Source: Pedobacter sp. R20-19
GTDB taxonomy: Bacteria; Bacteroidota; Bacteroidia; Sphingobacteriales; Sphingobacteriaceae
DNA: 64,000 nt
Reading direction: 5' to 3'
Assembly: GCF_000708265.2 (NCBI RefSeq)
Contig: NZ_JCKI01000008.1
Span: 1-64,000 of the forward strand
This document shows positions 16,096 to 25,506 of this stretch, piece by piece; the first letter of the stretch is position 1; the number at the start of each line of letters is the position of its first letter. A model generated the notes under the pieces. It ran no database searches. It was not told the origin of the DNA and saw only the letters and a list, made by a program, of their open reading frames with translations. The position numbers were made by a program, and so were the translations under genes.

Positions 16096-16572
16096 CTATT
16101 TCACTAAACTTTTTTTAACAAACAACAATCCAAATGCCTTCCCCTTTTCCTTGTACTGATTTTTATGGTGAATTTTGTGCGCCTTTCTAACCATTTGCAG
16201 GTAAGTATTATTGCTTTTAAAAGTTTTAAATCTTCGGTGTACAAACCAATCGTGAATTACAAAATAAATAACGCCATATATAGTAATACCCAAACCAATA
16301 AAAAAGCGATAACCATAGTTTTTTCGATCCAGATACATAAGGTATAATGAGAGCGCTGCAAAAAGCAGGGCGAATAAATCGTTCCACTCCAAAAAGGAAT
16401 GCGATTTTTCATGATGACTTTTATGCATGAACCACAACGGGCCATGAAATAAGTACTTATGGATAAACCAGGACAAACATTCCATCACAATCAACGTAGA
16501 CAATGTGATTAGAATACCAAATATAACATGCATCATTCTTAAGTTATTGGTTTGTAAAGATATATAAATCAT
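16096..16572 (-). CDS. crtZ: Beta-carotene hydroxylase
   Basis: 158 residues from the ATG at 16572; ATG codons at 16536/16533 (MMHVIFG) are an equally good or better start. It is a four-helix membrane protein of the fatty-acid hydroxylase superfamily. The four His clusters that bind the di-iron centre are HKYLFH, HKSHH, HDWFVH and HKIHH. It hydroxylates beta-ionone rings, turning beta-carotene into zeaxanthin. Together with CrtB, CrtI and the lycopene cyclase this completes a lycopene-to-zeaxanthin route in one 14-kb stretch. It is not cotranscribed with the other crt genes. Confidence 0.93.
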   Translation of the reverse strand: MIYISLQTNNLRMMHVIFGILITLSTLIVMECLSWFIHKYLFHGPLWFMHKSHHEKSHSFLEWNDLFALLFAALSLYLMYLDRKNYGYRFFIGLGITIYGVIYFVIHDWFVHRRFKTFKSNNTYLQMVRKAHKIHHKNQYKEKGKAFGLLFVKKSLVK

Positions 16573-16701
16573 TTAAAACACAAATTGATTGTCATCCATG
16601 TGTCAGTTGTCGATTGTAATTTTGGTCTGCTGATTAAGAAATGAAAATTTAAATCTAACTTTGACTAAAATATAAAAAAAGTCAGAAAGTAAAAAAGTAA
16701 A

Positions 16702-17307
16702 ATGATTGTAGCTGATAAAAAAAGAGAACAAATTATTGACGGGGCGATCAAACGTTTCAGCCATTTTGGGATAGGTAAAACAACCATGAATGATATTGCT
16801 GAAGATCTTTCCGTATCTAAACCCTCTCTTTATTATTATTTCCCAGATAAGAAAAGTTTGATAGTTGGTGTAATTGAAAAGGTATTTACAGATTATTTCG
16901 ACTTATTAAAAAAGAAATATAATCCAGATGCACCTTTAGAAACTGTTTTATTTCAAACCATAGAGATTAGAAACACCTTTTTCATGAAATATTTTATGTT
17001 AAGAATTTCAGAAGGACTACCTGATATTTTTAATGATGACTCCATGAAGAAAAAACTAACGGCACTAAAAGATTCGGAAAAAGTTTTTTATGCAGAGATT
17101 TTTGAAAGAGCACAGCAGAAGGGTGAGATTAAACATGAAAACATGTCGCACGTTGCAGAACTCTATCTGGAAAGTTTAATGGGTTTAACCAATATGTGCA
17201 TTATTGAGCTGGGTAAAGATTTACTTCCTGATAAAAAAGCAGTAAATAAAATGAAACAGAAACAGAAAGATCTCTCTTCAATTTTTGCTAAAGGCTTAGG
17301 TTGTTGA
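16702..17307 (+). CDS. TetR-family regulator of the RND efflux operon
   Basis: 201 residues. The N-terminal HTH spans about residues 10-55 (IKRFSHFGIGKTTMNDIAEDLSVSKPSLYYYFPDKKSL), which is textbook TetR. The C-terminal ligand-binding domain is helical and has no recognisable ligand motif. A TAACTTTG promoter element (16656-16663) precedes it, and TTGACT/AGTCAG (16661-16685) is a weak dyad. It lies 160 bp upstream of and codirectional with the TolC-MFP-RND genes, as is common in Bacteroidota. It is the presumed repressor. Confidence 0.9.
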   Translation: MIVADKKREQIIDGAIKRFSHFGIGKTTMNDIAEDLSVSKPSLYYYFPDKKSLIVGVIEKVFTDYFDLLKKKYNPDAPLETVLFQTIEIRNTFFMKYFMLRISEGLPDIFNDDSMKKKLTALKDSEKVFYAEIFERAQQKGEIKHENMSHVAELYLESLMGLTNMCIIELGKDLLPDKKAVNKMKQKQKDLSSIFAKGLGC

Positions 17308-17467
17308 GAAAGGAGCGGAAAGCTGAAAGACTAAAGCAGAAAGCTAAAAGGCGACACGATAGGCTTAGCACTTAATAATAAAATTGAGGCGATTAAATAA
17401 TTGGTTTTATTATACCAAAGTAAAAAAATAGTAACAGATAAGGAACCCCTAAAAAACACAATACATT

Positions 17468-18808
17468 ATGCTTAGAGTAAAAATGGTAAAATTGATGCTC
17501 GTCCTGATGATCGGCATGGCTTTACCACAGTTGGTGTCTGCTCAGCAGCAGATTACCCTTAAAGAGGCGCTAACCTATGCGCTTCAGAACAATACCAATG
17601 TTCGTAAATCAAAATTGGATATTGAAAATGGAAAATACAAGGTTCAGGAAGTAAGGGCACAAGCTTTACCACAAATTACAGGCAATGCAGGCTTAACCTA
17701 CAACCCAATTATTGGCCAGTTAGTTGCAAACTTTGGTGGTCAAACACAAGCGATTAAATTAGGGCAGAACTGGAATTCTTCTGCTGGCGTACAATTTTCG
17801 CAACAGTTATTTAACCAACAGGTTTTTACCGGCTTACAAGCCGCCCGATCAAGTGAGGAATACTATAACCTGACTTCTCAATTAACAGAAGAACAGATTA
17901 TAGAATTAGTTGCTAACAATTATTATCAGGTATTGGTAAACAGAGAGCAATTGAGTGTGATTGATACCAATATTAAAAATGTTAAAGTGGTAGAAAAAAT
18001 TGTATCCAATCAATATCAAAATGGCTTAGCCAGAAAAATTGATGTAGACCGGATTAATGTTAACCTCACCAACTTAACTACGCAACGCGAACAAACAGTT
18101 AATGCCATAACACAATTAGAAAATCAGTTAAAATTTTCAATGGGCATGCCTGTTACCACTCCTATTGAGTTACCAAAAGCAGAATTAACAAATGTTTCTC
18201 AATTGCCTGAATTTGCAGAAACCATTGATTTTGGCAACCGGACGGAAGTGAAATTATTAGATACACAAGATAAGCTTTTATCGCTTCAACGAAAAGCTTA
18301 TGTGGCTGAATACTACCCTAGCCTATCCTTAACTGGAAATTATACTTATTCCAGCCAAAGTGATGGCTTTGATTTCCTTTCCTCAAATGCGGCCTCTATT
18401 GGCTACGGCGCATCTGCGATTGGTTTAACCTTAAAAGTCCCAATATTTAATGGCTTTCTAACCCGTTCAAAAGTCCGTCAGGCAGATGTAGAGATCAGAA
18501 AAGCAAAAGAAGATAGAAAAGAATCTACCAATTCGCTAAATTTAGCTTATGAGAATGCAAAGATTCAACTTCGTAATAACTTAAACACAATCGTTTCTCA
18601 ACGTAAAAATGCCGAACTGGCACAGGAAATTTATAAAAGCACACAGAATAACTACAATAATGGCTTAGCGACTTTAACTGATTTGCTGGATACAGAAAAC
18701 TCCCTCACTCAGGCACAGAATAGCTACAACCAGGCACTATTAAACTATAAAGTTGCCGAAATTCAATTAATCAAATCAAACGGAAATATTAAATCGCTAG
18801 TACAATAG
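17468..18808 (+). CDS. TolC-family outer membrane efflux protein
   Basis: 446 residues with a signal peptide ending VSAQQ (about residue 26). Two internally repeated OEP domains follow, with the typical coiled-coil segments: LTEEQIIELVANNYYQVLVNREQL in the first half and LNLAYENAKIQLRNNLNTIVSQRKNAELAQEIYKS in the second. NGLATLTDLLDTENSLTQAQNSY is the family's C-terminal hallmark. It forms the trimeric outer-membrane duct of the tripartite pump. The stop is 2 bp before the membrane-fusion protein. Confidence 0.93.
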   Translation: MLRVKMVKLMLVLMIGMALPQLVSAQQQITLKEALTYALQNNTNVRKSKLDIENGKYKVQEVRAQALPQITGNAGLTYNPIIGQLVANFGGQTQAIKLGQNWNSSAGVQFSQQLFNQQVFTGLQAARSSEEYYNLTSQLTEEQIIELVANNYYQVLVNREQLSVIDTNIKNVKVVEKIVSNQYQNGLARKIDVDRINVNLTNLTTQREQTVNAITQLENQLKFSMGMPVTTPIELPKAELTNVSQLPEFAETIDFGNRTEVKLLDTQDKLLSLQRKAYVAEYYPSLSLTGNYTYSSQSDGFDFLSSNAASIGYGASAIGLTLKVPIFNGFLTRSKVRQADVEIRKAKEDRKESTNSLNLAYENAKIQLRNNLNTIVSQRKNAELAQEIYKSTQNNYNNGLATLTDLLDTENSLTQAQNSYNQALLNYKVAEIQLIKSNGNIKSLVQ

Positions 18809-18810
18809 AA

Positions 18811-19878
18811 ATGAAAAGAATAATTACCATAATTGTCATTATTGTTGTTGCCCTGGGTGCAATAGCCTATGTTTTAACCAACAATAAGAAAAAGAACGAG
18901 GCCAAAACGGCTTACATTGCTGAAGGTGGTGGTGCAGTTGCTGTACGTGTGGCTACTGTAGAGAAAAAAGTTGTTGATGTAGATTTTGTGGCGAACGGAA
19001 ACTTCGCACCGAAACAAGAATTAAACTTCTTATCAGAAAATGCAGGTCGTGTAACTAAGATCTATGTAGATGAGGGTGATAGAGTAACTAAAGGCCAGCC
19101 ATTGGCACGCCTTGATGCCGAAATCATTAATACAGATAGAGAAACTGCTGAAGCTACTTATCAAAATGCCGTTAGAGATGAAGCCAGATACCAAAGCTCA
19201 TTTCAAACCGGTGGTGTAACTCAACAACAATTGGATCAGGCTAAGCTAGCCACCAGAAATGCAAAATTACGCCTGCAGGCTTCACAAAGAAAATTAAGTG
19301 ATGCAAATATTAAATCTCCAATCAATGGTATTGTAAATAAAAGATACATTGAGGTTGGTGCATTTGTTACCGCACAAGGCACACAGTTATTTGAACTGGT
19401 TGATGTTTCTAAATTGAAACTTAAAGTAAGCGTAAATGAATCTCAGGTTGCAAATATTAAAATTGGTGATCAGATCAGTATAAAATCAACCATTTTCCCT
19501 AATGAGAAATTTTCTGGTAAAATTACCTTTATTGCTCCAAAAGCTGATGCTACATTAAATTTCCCAATCGAAATTGAGGTAACCAACAACACTAAAAATA
19601 GCTTAAGAGCAGGTATGTACGGAACAGCTGTATTTAACTTCCCTAAACAAGCACCAAGTATCCTGATCCCACGTACTTCTTTCGTAGGTAGTGTAAGTAG
19701 CAATCAGGTATTTGTTTATGATAAATCCAACAACACAGCTAAGGTACGCAAAGTAGTTTCAGGACGTATTTTAGGCGATAATGTGGAAATTATTGAAGGC
19801 TTAAACGAAGGTGAAACTGTAATTACCAGTGGCCAGATCAATTTAGCTGAAGGTACTGCCGTAAGCATTGTTAAATAA
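18811..19878 (+). CDS. RND efflux membrane-fusion (periplasmic adaptor) protein
   Basis: 355 residues. It has an N-terminal membrane helix (3-23) without a lipobox and a lipoyl-like half-motif GRVTKIYVDEGDRVTKGQPLARLD. A short helical hairpin (about 105-150) and the second lipoyl half SPINGIVNKRYIEVGAFV follow, then beta-barrel and membrane-proximal domains. It bridges the RND transporter and the TolC duct. The TolC gene is 2 bp upstream and the RND gene 64 bp downstream, with the small hairpin GGTGG/CCACC in that gap. Confidence 0.93.
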   Translation: MKRIITIIVIIVVALGAIAYVLTNNKKKNEAKTAYIAEGGGAVAVRVATVEKKVVDVDFVANGNFAPKQELNFLSENAGRVTKIYVDEGDRVTKGQPLARLDAEIINTDRETAEATYQNAVRDEARYQSSFQTGGVTQQQLDQAKLATRNAKLRLQASQRKLSDANIKSPINGIVNKRYIEVGAFVTAQGTQLFELVDVSKLKLKVSVNESQVANIKIGDQISIKSTIFPNEKFSGKITFIAPKADATLNFPIEIEVTNNTKNSLRAGMYGTAVFNFPKQAPSILIPRTSFVGSVSSNQVFVYDKSNNTAKVRKVVSGRILGDNVEIIEGLNEGETVITSGQINLAEGTAVSIVK

Positions 19879-19942
19879 GCTGAAAGTCTAAAGTCATTAG
19901 TCAGAAAACGCGGTGGCTAAACCACCAGTATAAAAAATAAAA

Positions 19943-22900
19943 ATGAAAATAACAGACATTTCTATAAGAAGGCCCTCGCTGGTAATTGTGGTTTTTACCG
20001 CACTTACGCTTCTGGGGCTATTAAGTTACTTTTCGTTGGGTTATGAATTATTACCAAAATTCTCAAACAACGTAGTATCCATCTCAACCATCTATCCGGG
20101 TGCCTCTCCTGCCGAAGTAGAAAATACCGTAACCAAGAAAATTGAGGATGCGGTATCTTCAATGGAAAATATTAAAAAAATCAATGCCGTATCATTTGAA
20201 AGTTTATCAACAGTAACTATTACCTTAACAGATGCGGCGAATATTGATATTTCCTTAAATGATGCACAGCGTAAGGTAAACGCCATTCTTTCGGATTTGC
20301 CAGAGGATGTTAAAACACCATCATTGAGTAAATTCTCGCTGGATGATTTACCGGTTATCACCATGACTGCATCTGCAAATATGGATGATGTGTCTTTCTA
20401 CGATTTAATTGATCAAAGGATTGCCCCGGTAATTTCAAGGGTAACCGGTGTTGCACAAGTAAATTTGGTTGGGGGTTCAGAAAGAGAAATTAGAGTAATG
20501 CTTGATGCGAATAAATTGCAGGGATATAGCCTTGCTGTTCCGCAGGTGCAACAAATGATTTTAAGCTCTAACTTAGACTTTCCTACCGGAAGTGTTAAAA
20601 CCGAAAATCAAGATGTTTTAATTCGTTTATCTGGTAAATACAGGAGCATAGAAGAGCTTCGCAATTTAGTATTAACTACATCCAAAGATGGCACTCAAAT
20701 TCGTTTGGGCGATGTAGCCGATGTACAGGATTCAAAAAAAGAAACCGAAAAATTAGCACGTATTAACCGTCAGTCATCAATTGCTATTCAGATCATTAAA
20801 CAAAGTGATGCAAATGCGGTAGAAGTAAGTGAAGGTACACATGCCATTATCGAAAAGTTAAAAGCAGAATATGCAGCGAATAAATTAGATATTAAAATTG
20901 TGAACGATAGCTCTATTTTCACTTTAGAATCTGCTGACGCCGTTATTCACGATTTAATTTTAGCCGTTATTTTAGTGGCATTTGTAATGCTTTTCTTCCT
21001 GCACAGTTTCCGTAATGCATTAATTGTAATGGTTTCCATTCCGGTATCCTTAATTGCTACATTTATAGGTATTAACTTATTTGGCTTTACCTTAAACCTG
21101 ATGTCATTACTGGGATTATCGCTCGTAGTGGGTATTCTGGTGGATGATGCGATTGTGGTATTGGAAAATATCCAGCGCCACATGGAGATGGGTAAAAATA
21201 AAGTTAGGGCTGCTTCTGATGCTACACGAGAGATTGGTTTTACTGTTGTATCCATTACCTTCGTAATTGTAGTGGTATTCTTCCCGATTGCAGTAAGTAG
21301 CGGACTGGTATCAAACATCCTGCGTCAGTTTTGTATTGTGGTTATCATTGCCACATTGTTATCATTGGTTGCATCCTTTACTATTGTTCCTTTACTCTTC
21401 TCCAGATATGGTAAATTAGAGCACATTGAAGGTAAAAATCTGTTTGGCAGATTTATCCTTTGGTTTGAGAAGCAGCTGAAAAAATTTACCCTTTGGATTA
21501 CAAGCATCTTAAACTGGTCATTAAATCATAAAGCTTTAACACTCATTATTGTATTTGTGATGTTCCTAAGCTCATGTGGTTTATTAGGTGCAGGTTTTAT
21601 TGGTTCAGAGTTTTTCCCAAAATCAGATAAGGGAGAGTTTTTGGTGCAAATCGAATTACCTAAAGATGCACCATTAGAACAGACTAACTTTTTTACACAA
21701 AGAGCCGAAGCTTACTTAAGCAAACAGCCAGAAATTACTCAGTTGATTACAACCGTTGGTCAGGCCAGTGGTGATATGGGCGGTACGCAGGCTACAGCAT
21801 ATAAATCTGAGATAAACGTAAAACTGGTTGACCGGAAAGAGCGTGAAGGTGTTTCATCAGATGTATTTGCAACGAAAATGAGTCGTGCCTTAGCCAAACA
21901 ACTGGTTGGTGCCAAGGTAAAAACTGTACCGATTAGTATTTTAGGTATTGCCGAAAATGCACCGATCAGTTTGGTTGTAATGGGCTCAAACTTAGATAGT
22001 GCATTAAAATATGCTGAAGGTGCACAAAATGTGCTTAAAACAATTCCTGGTGCTACCGAGATTAAACTATCAGTAGAGAAAGGTACTCCAGAAATTAATG
22101 TTCAGGTAGATCGTGATAAGATGTCTGCTGTAGGTTTAACCTTATCTACAGTAGGTTCTACCATGCAAACAGCCTTTGCAGGTAACACAGATGGTAAATA
22201 TAGAAAAGGCGAATACGAATACGACATTAATATCCAGTATCAGGATTTTAACAGAAAAAATATTGATGACGTTCGTAATTTAATTTTCGTTAACGATAAG
22301 GGTGCGCAAATAAAGTTATCACAGTTTGCTGAGATTACAGAAGGTTCAGGCCCAAGTCAGTTAGAGCGTTTAAATAAATCTACCTCGGTATCTGTTCAGG
22401 CACAATCAATTGGTCGTCCTACTGGAACGATTGTAGCAGAATTTCAGGAGAAACTGGAACAAATGCAAGCTAACGGCAAACTTAAAGCGCCTGTAGGTGT
22501 AAGTTATACCTGGGCGGGAGATCAGGAAAACCAATCAGAAGGTTTCGGAACATTAGGAATCGCTTTATTGGCTTCTTTAATTTTGGTTTACCTCATCATG
22601 GTTGCACTTTATGATAGCTTTGTTTACCCACTGGTGGTGATGTTTTCACTTCCGCTGGCTGTAATTGGGGCATTACTCGCATTGGCTTTAACTAATAACT
22701 CTATTGGTATTTTCACCATCTTAGGTTTGATTATGTTAATGGGTTTAGTGGCCAAGAATGCAATTATCCTGGTCGATTTCACTAACCAACTGAAAGCTGA
22801 AGGTAAAGAAACAAAAGAAGCGCTTGTACTGGCTAACCATGCACGTTTACGTCCCATTTTAATGACCACTATCGCCATGGTTTTCGGTATGCTTCCAATT

Positions 22901-23137
22901 GCACTGGCAAGTGGCGCAGGTGCTGAATGGAAAAATGGTTTAGCATGGGTTATTGTTGGTGGTTTAACGAGTTCGTTATTCTTAACTTTAATTGTTGTAC
23001 CGGTAATCTATCTGATATTTGATAGAATTCTTGATAGATTCGGATTCAACAAAAAAGGAAAAACCATTGATGAATTAATGGTTGAACCATATGACCATAA
23101 AGATGTATTGGAATACGATTTAGATGCCAAACATTAA
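19943..23137 (+). CDS. RND (HAE1 family) multidrug efflux transporter
   Basis: 1064 residues, the full AcrB-like length: twelve membrane helices in two repeats with two large periplasmic loops. It begins KITDISIRRPSLVIVVF, the family start. The proton-relay pair of adjacent Asp residues in helix 4 is at about 401-402 (GILVDDAIVVLENIQRHM). The second repeat has GLVAKNAIILVDFTNQLKAEG. It uses the proton gradient to pump amphiphiles out through the adaptor and TolC protein encoded upstream. A clean terminator follows. Confidence 0.95.
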   Translation: MKITDISIRRPSLVIVVFTALTLLGLLSYFSLGYELLPKFSNNVVSISTIYPGASPAEVENTVTKKIEDAVSSMENIKKINAVSFESLSTVTITLTDAANIDISLNDAQRKVNAILSDLPEDVKTPSLSKFSLDDLPVITMTASANMDDVSFYDLIDQRIAPVISRVTGVAQVNLVGGSEREIRVMLDANKLQGYSLAVPQVQQMILSSNLDFPTGSVKTENQDVLIRLSGKYRSIEELRNLVLTTSKDGTQIRLGDVADVQDSKKETEKLARINRQSSIAIQIIKQSDANAVEVSEGTHAIIEKLKAEYAANKLDIKIVNDSSIFTLESADAVIHDLILAVILVAFVMLFFLHSFRNALIVMVSIPVSLIATFIGINLFGFTLNLMSLLGLSLVVGILVDDAIVVLENIQRHMEMGKNKVRAASDATREIGFTVVSITFVIVVVFFPIAVSSGLVSNILRQFCIVVIIATLLSLVASFTIVPLLFSRYGKLEHIEGKNLFGRFILWFEKQLKKFTLWITSILNWSLNHKALTLIIVFVMFLSSCGLLGAGFIGSEFFPKSDKGEFLVQIELPKDAPLEQTNFFTQRAEAYLSKQPEITQLITTVGQASGDMGGTQATAYKSEINVKLVDRKEREGVSSDVFATKMSRALAKQLVGAKVKTVPISILGIAENAPISLVVMGSNLDSALKYAEGAQNVLKTIPGATEIKLSVEKGTPEINVQVDRDKMSAVGLTLSTVGSTMQTAFAGNTDGKYRKGEYEYDINIQYQDFNRKNIDDVRNLIFVNDKGAQIKLSQFAEITEGSGPSQLERLNKSTSVSVQAQSIGRPTGTIVAEFQEKLEQMQANGKLKAPVGVSYTWAGDQENQSEGFGTLGIALLASLILVYLIMVALYDSFVYPLVVMFSLPLAVIGALLALALTNNSIGIFTILGLIMLMGLVAKNAIILVDFTNQLKAEGKETKEALVLANHARLRPILMTTIAMVFGMLPIALASGAGAEWKNGLAWVIVGGLTSSLFLTLIVVPVIYLIFDRILDRFGFNKKGKTIDELMVEPYDHKDVLEYDLDAKH

Positions 23138-23160
23138 AAATAAAGACTAACAATTAATTT

Positions 23161-23190
23161 AAGGTCGCCTCAAAAAGGCGACCTTTTTTA
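23161..23190 (+). terminator. Terminator of the RND operon
   Basis: AAGGTCGCCT and AGGCGACCTT form a perfect 10-bp stem with a 5-nt loop, followed by TTTT. Confidence 0.9.
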
Positions 23191-23324
23191 TGCGCTCAAA
23201 CCAGAGATGGAATGAATTATTTACCTCTATCAAATTCTGGTACAAATGATTATCCCAATCTGGAAATTCGGGATAAATGATCTCGCATCAAACAAAATAT
23301 TATTCAACATTGTATATTAGTGAT

Positions 23325-24173
23325 ATGTTTAAAATTGCCCTATCCCTTATTTTAATCAGCGCTTCATTTATAGTCAAAGCTCAACATCCACCAGTTTTTG
23401 ATGCAATGACCAGCGACTCTTCATTTGTTAAAGTATCTGATCTTGATATTTCATTGGTGAAATACAGCTATAAACCCAATGGTGTAAAATTTTTAGTGGT
23501 CCATGACAATGAAGATACTGGCGTAAAGGCAGGTTTTGATTATATCCGCTGGTATGGCGGAGAACTGATTGATAGTCAATATGGTGGCGTTAGAGATTAT
23601 ACCTTTACCTATATGGATGATCCTTATCGCATAGATCCAAATGCCATCTATACTGAAACTGGTGTAAAAACCCGTTTAAAAAAAGATGCATACAGTTCCA
23701 ATGAGGTAGAAAAACTTATTCTTAATGCAGGTAAGCAAATTGTTGACTTCTATAATCCAAAGGCAACTGGTTATTTTTTAACCTTACATAATAATGCTGA
23801 TGGTGGCTTTGGAATTTCATCTTACCTACCTGGCTATGATTTATCCAGCACAGCAGATTCTGTTTTCATTAACTTTGAAATGGATGGTGATGACCTCTTA
23901 TATGTAACTGAGCCTAGATTATTCACCAGTTTAAAGAAGGCAAACGTAAACGTGATTTTACAATCAAAATTTGCCGAAAATGATGGATCATTATCAGTTT
24001 ACGCTATGATCAATCACATTCCTTATATTAATGTAGAAGTTCAGCATGGGCACTTGGATGAAAACTTACGATTGATAGAAATTGCCGTTGCTACCCTTAA
24101 AGAACATGGTTTAATTAAGAAGGATTACCTGCCAGTACAAAAAGATACTTTGGGGAAAACCACTACTCAATAG
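23325..24173 (+). CDS. Secreted protein of unknown function, possibly an amidase/carboxypeptidase-like fold
   Basis: 282 residues from the ATG at 23325, chosen because it opens a clean signal peptide (MFKIALSLILISASFIVKAQ); an upstream ATG at 23277 would bury it. The mature chain contains VHDNEDTGVKAG, TLHNNADGGFG and VEVQHGHLDENLRLIE. The ordered His/Glu/Asn residues resemble the metal site of N-acetylmuramoyl amidases and zinc carboxypeptidases, but I cannot assign the family. It converges on the MFS gene with an 11-bp overlap of the two 3' ends. Confidence 0.75.
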   Translation: MFKIALSLILISASFIVKAQHPPVFDAMTSDSSFVKVSDLDISLVKYSYKPNGVKFLVVHDNEDTGVKAGFDYIRWYGGELIDSQYGGVRDYTFTYMDDPYRIDPNAIYTETGVKTRLKKDAYSSNEVEKLILNAGKQIVDFYNPKATGYFLTLHNNADGGFGISSYLPGYDLSSTADSVFINFEMDGDDLLYVTEPRLFTSLKKANVNVILQSKFAENDGSLSVYAMINHIPYINVEVQHGHLDENLRLIEIAVATLKEHGLIKKDYLPVQKDTLGKTTTQ

Positions 24174-25362
24174 CCTTCATTTTGGTGACTAAAAAGCTCA
24201 CCAGTAAACCGAAAATACCAATTACGGCGTATGAATACCTTAAGCTGGATAGTGCAGAAATGTAACCAATAAGCGGCGGCCCCATTAAAAAACCGAAATA
24301 ACTTACACTGGAAACCATTGCGATGGCAATTCCGGGCGCTACTTTTCCATTTTTACCGGCTACACTGTAAACTGTAGGTACGATACTAGAAACACCTATA
24401 CCTACCAACATAAATCCAATAGTTGCCGTTACCACATAAGGCATAAATACAGAAATGAACATTCCTGTGGAGATAATTAAACCACTGATTTGAATGGTTT
24501 TTTTCCTGCCAAGCTTTGCTATGATTTTATCACCTATAAAACGGCCTGTAGCCATCATAATCATAAATGAAGCATAACCCAGAATAACCAGTGAGGTTGG
24601 TGCTTTCACAATTTCTTTAAAATAAACACCACTCCAATCAAACATTGCCCCCTCAGTTGCCATACTGCAAAAACCAATAATACCCAACTGTAGGAGCGAG
24701 CCTTCCGGCATGGTAAATAGTTTCGGTTTGCGCGTTGTTTGGGCGCCTTTGCCAGGTACCAGATGTTTATGGTTTAAAAACACATTAACCCAGATGAGTA
24801 CAGTAATGATCCAAAAATGATAATAAGGAATCAGGTGCAGGTTAACCATTAATAAACCAACTAAGGCACCCGTAAAACCGGCGATACTCCACGCACCATG
24901 AAAGGAAGTCATAATTGGTCGGCCGAAAAGTTTTTCTGCCTCAGAACCTTGTGTATTAACCGCAATATTGCACATATTACCAACAATACCAAACATAAAA
25001 AGAAACACTGCTAAATGCCAGGGTGCGGTAGCCAAACCTAAATTACCTAATGCCAGTACGTATAAAGGTGCCGTGATGGTTAATATTTTCTTACTCCCAT
25101 ACCTGGTAACCAATCTACCTGAAATGGGCATGGTAACTAACTGACCTAAGGGTAAGGCGAGTAAAATACTGCCAAGCTGACCATCTGATAAATTCAGTGA
25201 ATGCTTAATATCCGGAATACGGCTTGCCCAGGATGCAAAAGCAATTCCCTGACCAAAGTAAAAAAGCGAAACGGCTAATCGAATTCTATTTGGAGAGCTT
25301 TTGGCTAATACAGGCTGATCATCTATCTGAATATTTTCCTGACTTGCTTTAATTTCTTCCAA
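24163..25362 (-). CDS. MFS transporter
   Basis: 399 residues and twelve hydrophobic segments. The first repeat has GQGIAFASWASRIPDIKHSLNLSDGQLGSILLALPLGQL and GRLVTRYGSKK, an A-motif-like loop between helices 2 and 3. The second repeat has RFIGDKIIAKLGRKK at the equivalent position. The pattern resembles the YbjJ-like and sugar-porter branches. The substrate is unknown. It is monocistronic and convergent with the secreted protein upstream in coordinates. Confidence 0.88.
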   Translation of the reverse strand: MEEIKASQENIQIDDQPVLAKSSPNRIRLAVSLFYFGQGIAFASWASRIPDIKHSLNLSDGQLGSILLALPLGQLVTMPISGRLVTRYGSKKILTITAPLYVLALGNLGLATAPWHLAVFLFMFGIVGNMCNIAVNTQGSEAEKLFGRPIMTSFHGAWSIAGFTGALVGLLMVNLHLIPYYHFWIITVLIWVNVFLNHKHLVPGKGAQTTRKPKLFTMPEGSLLQLGIIGFCSMATEGAMFDWSGVYFKEIVKAPTSLVILGYASFMIMMATGRFIGDKIIAKLGRKKTIQISGLIISTGMFISVFMPYVVTATIGFMLVGIGVSSIVPTVYSVAGKNGKVAPGIAIAMVSSVSYFGFLMGPPLIGYISALSSLRYSYAVIGIFGLLVSFLVTKMKAIE

Positions 25363-25460
25363 ATTACTAATTTTTATATGAACGGGTAATACTACTGCAA
25401 AGTTCCTTAAATCAATTGAAAAAGTAAAGAAATATTATCATATAGATATCAATTAAACCA

Positions 25461-25490
25461 AAAAACCCACCAAATGGTGGGTTTTTAATA
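25461..25490 (-). terminator. Terminator of the choice-of-anchor I gene
   Basis: AAAAACCCACCA and TGGTGGGTTTTT pair perfectly. It is positioned just after the stop at 25507 on the minus strand. Confidence 0.8.
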
Positions 25491-25506
25491 GACAAGATGG
25501 ATGTGA

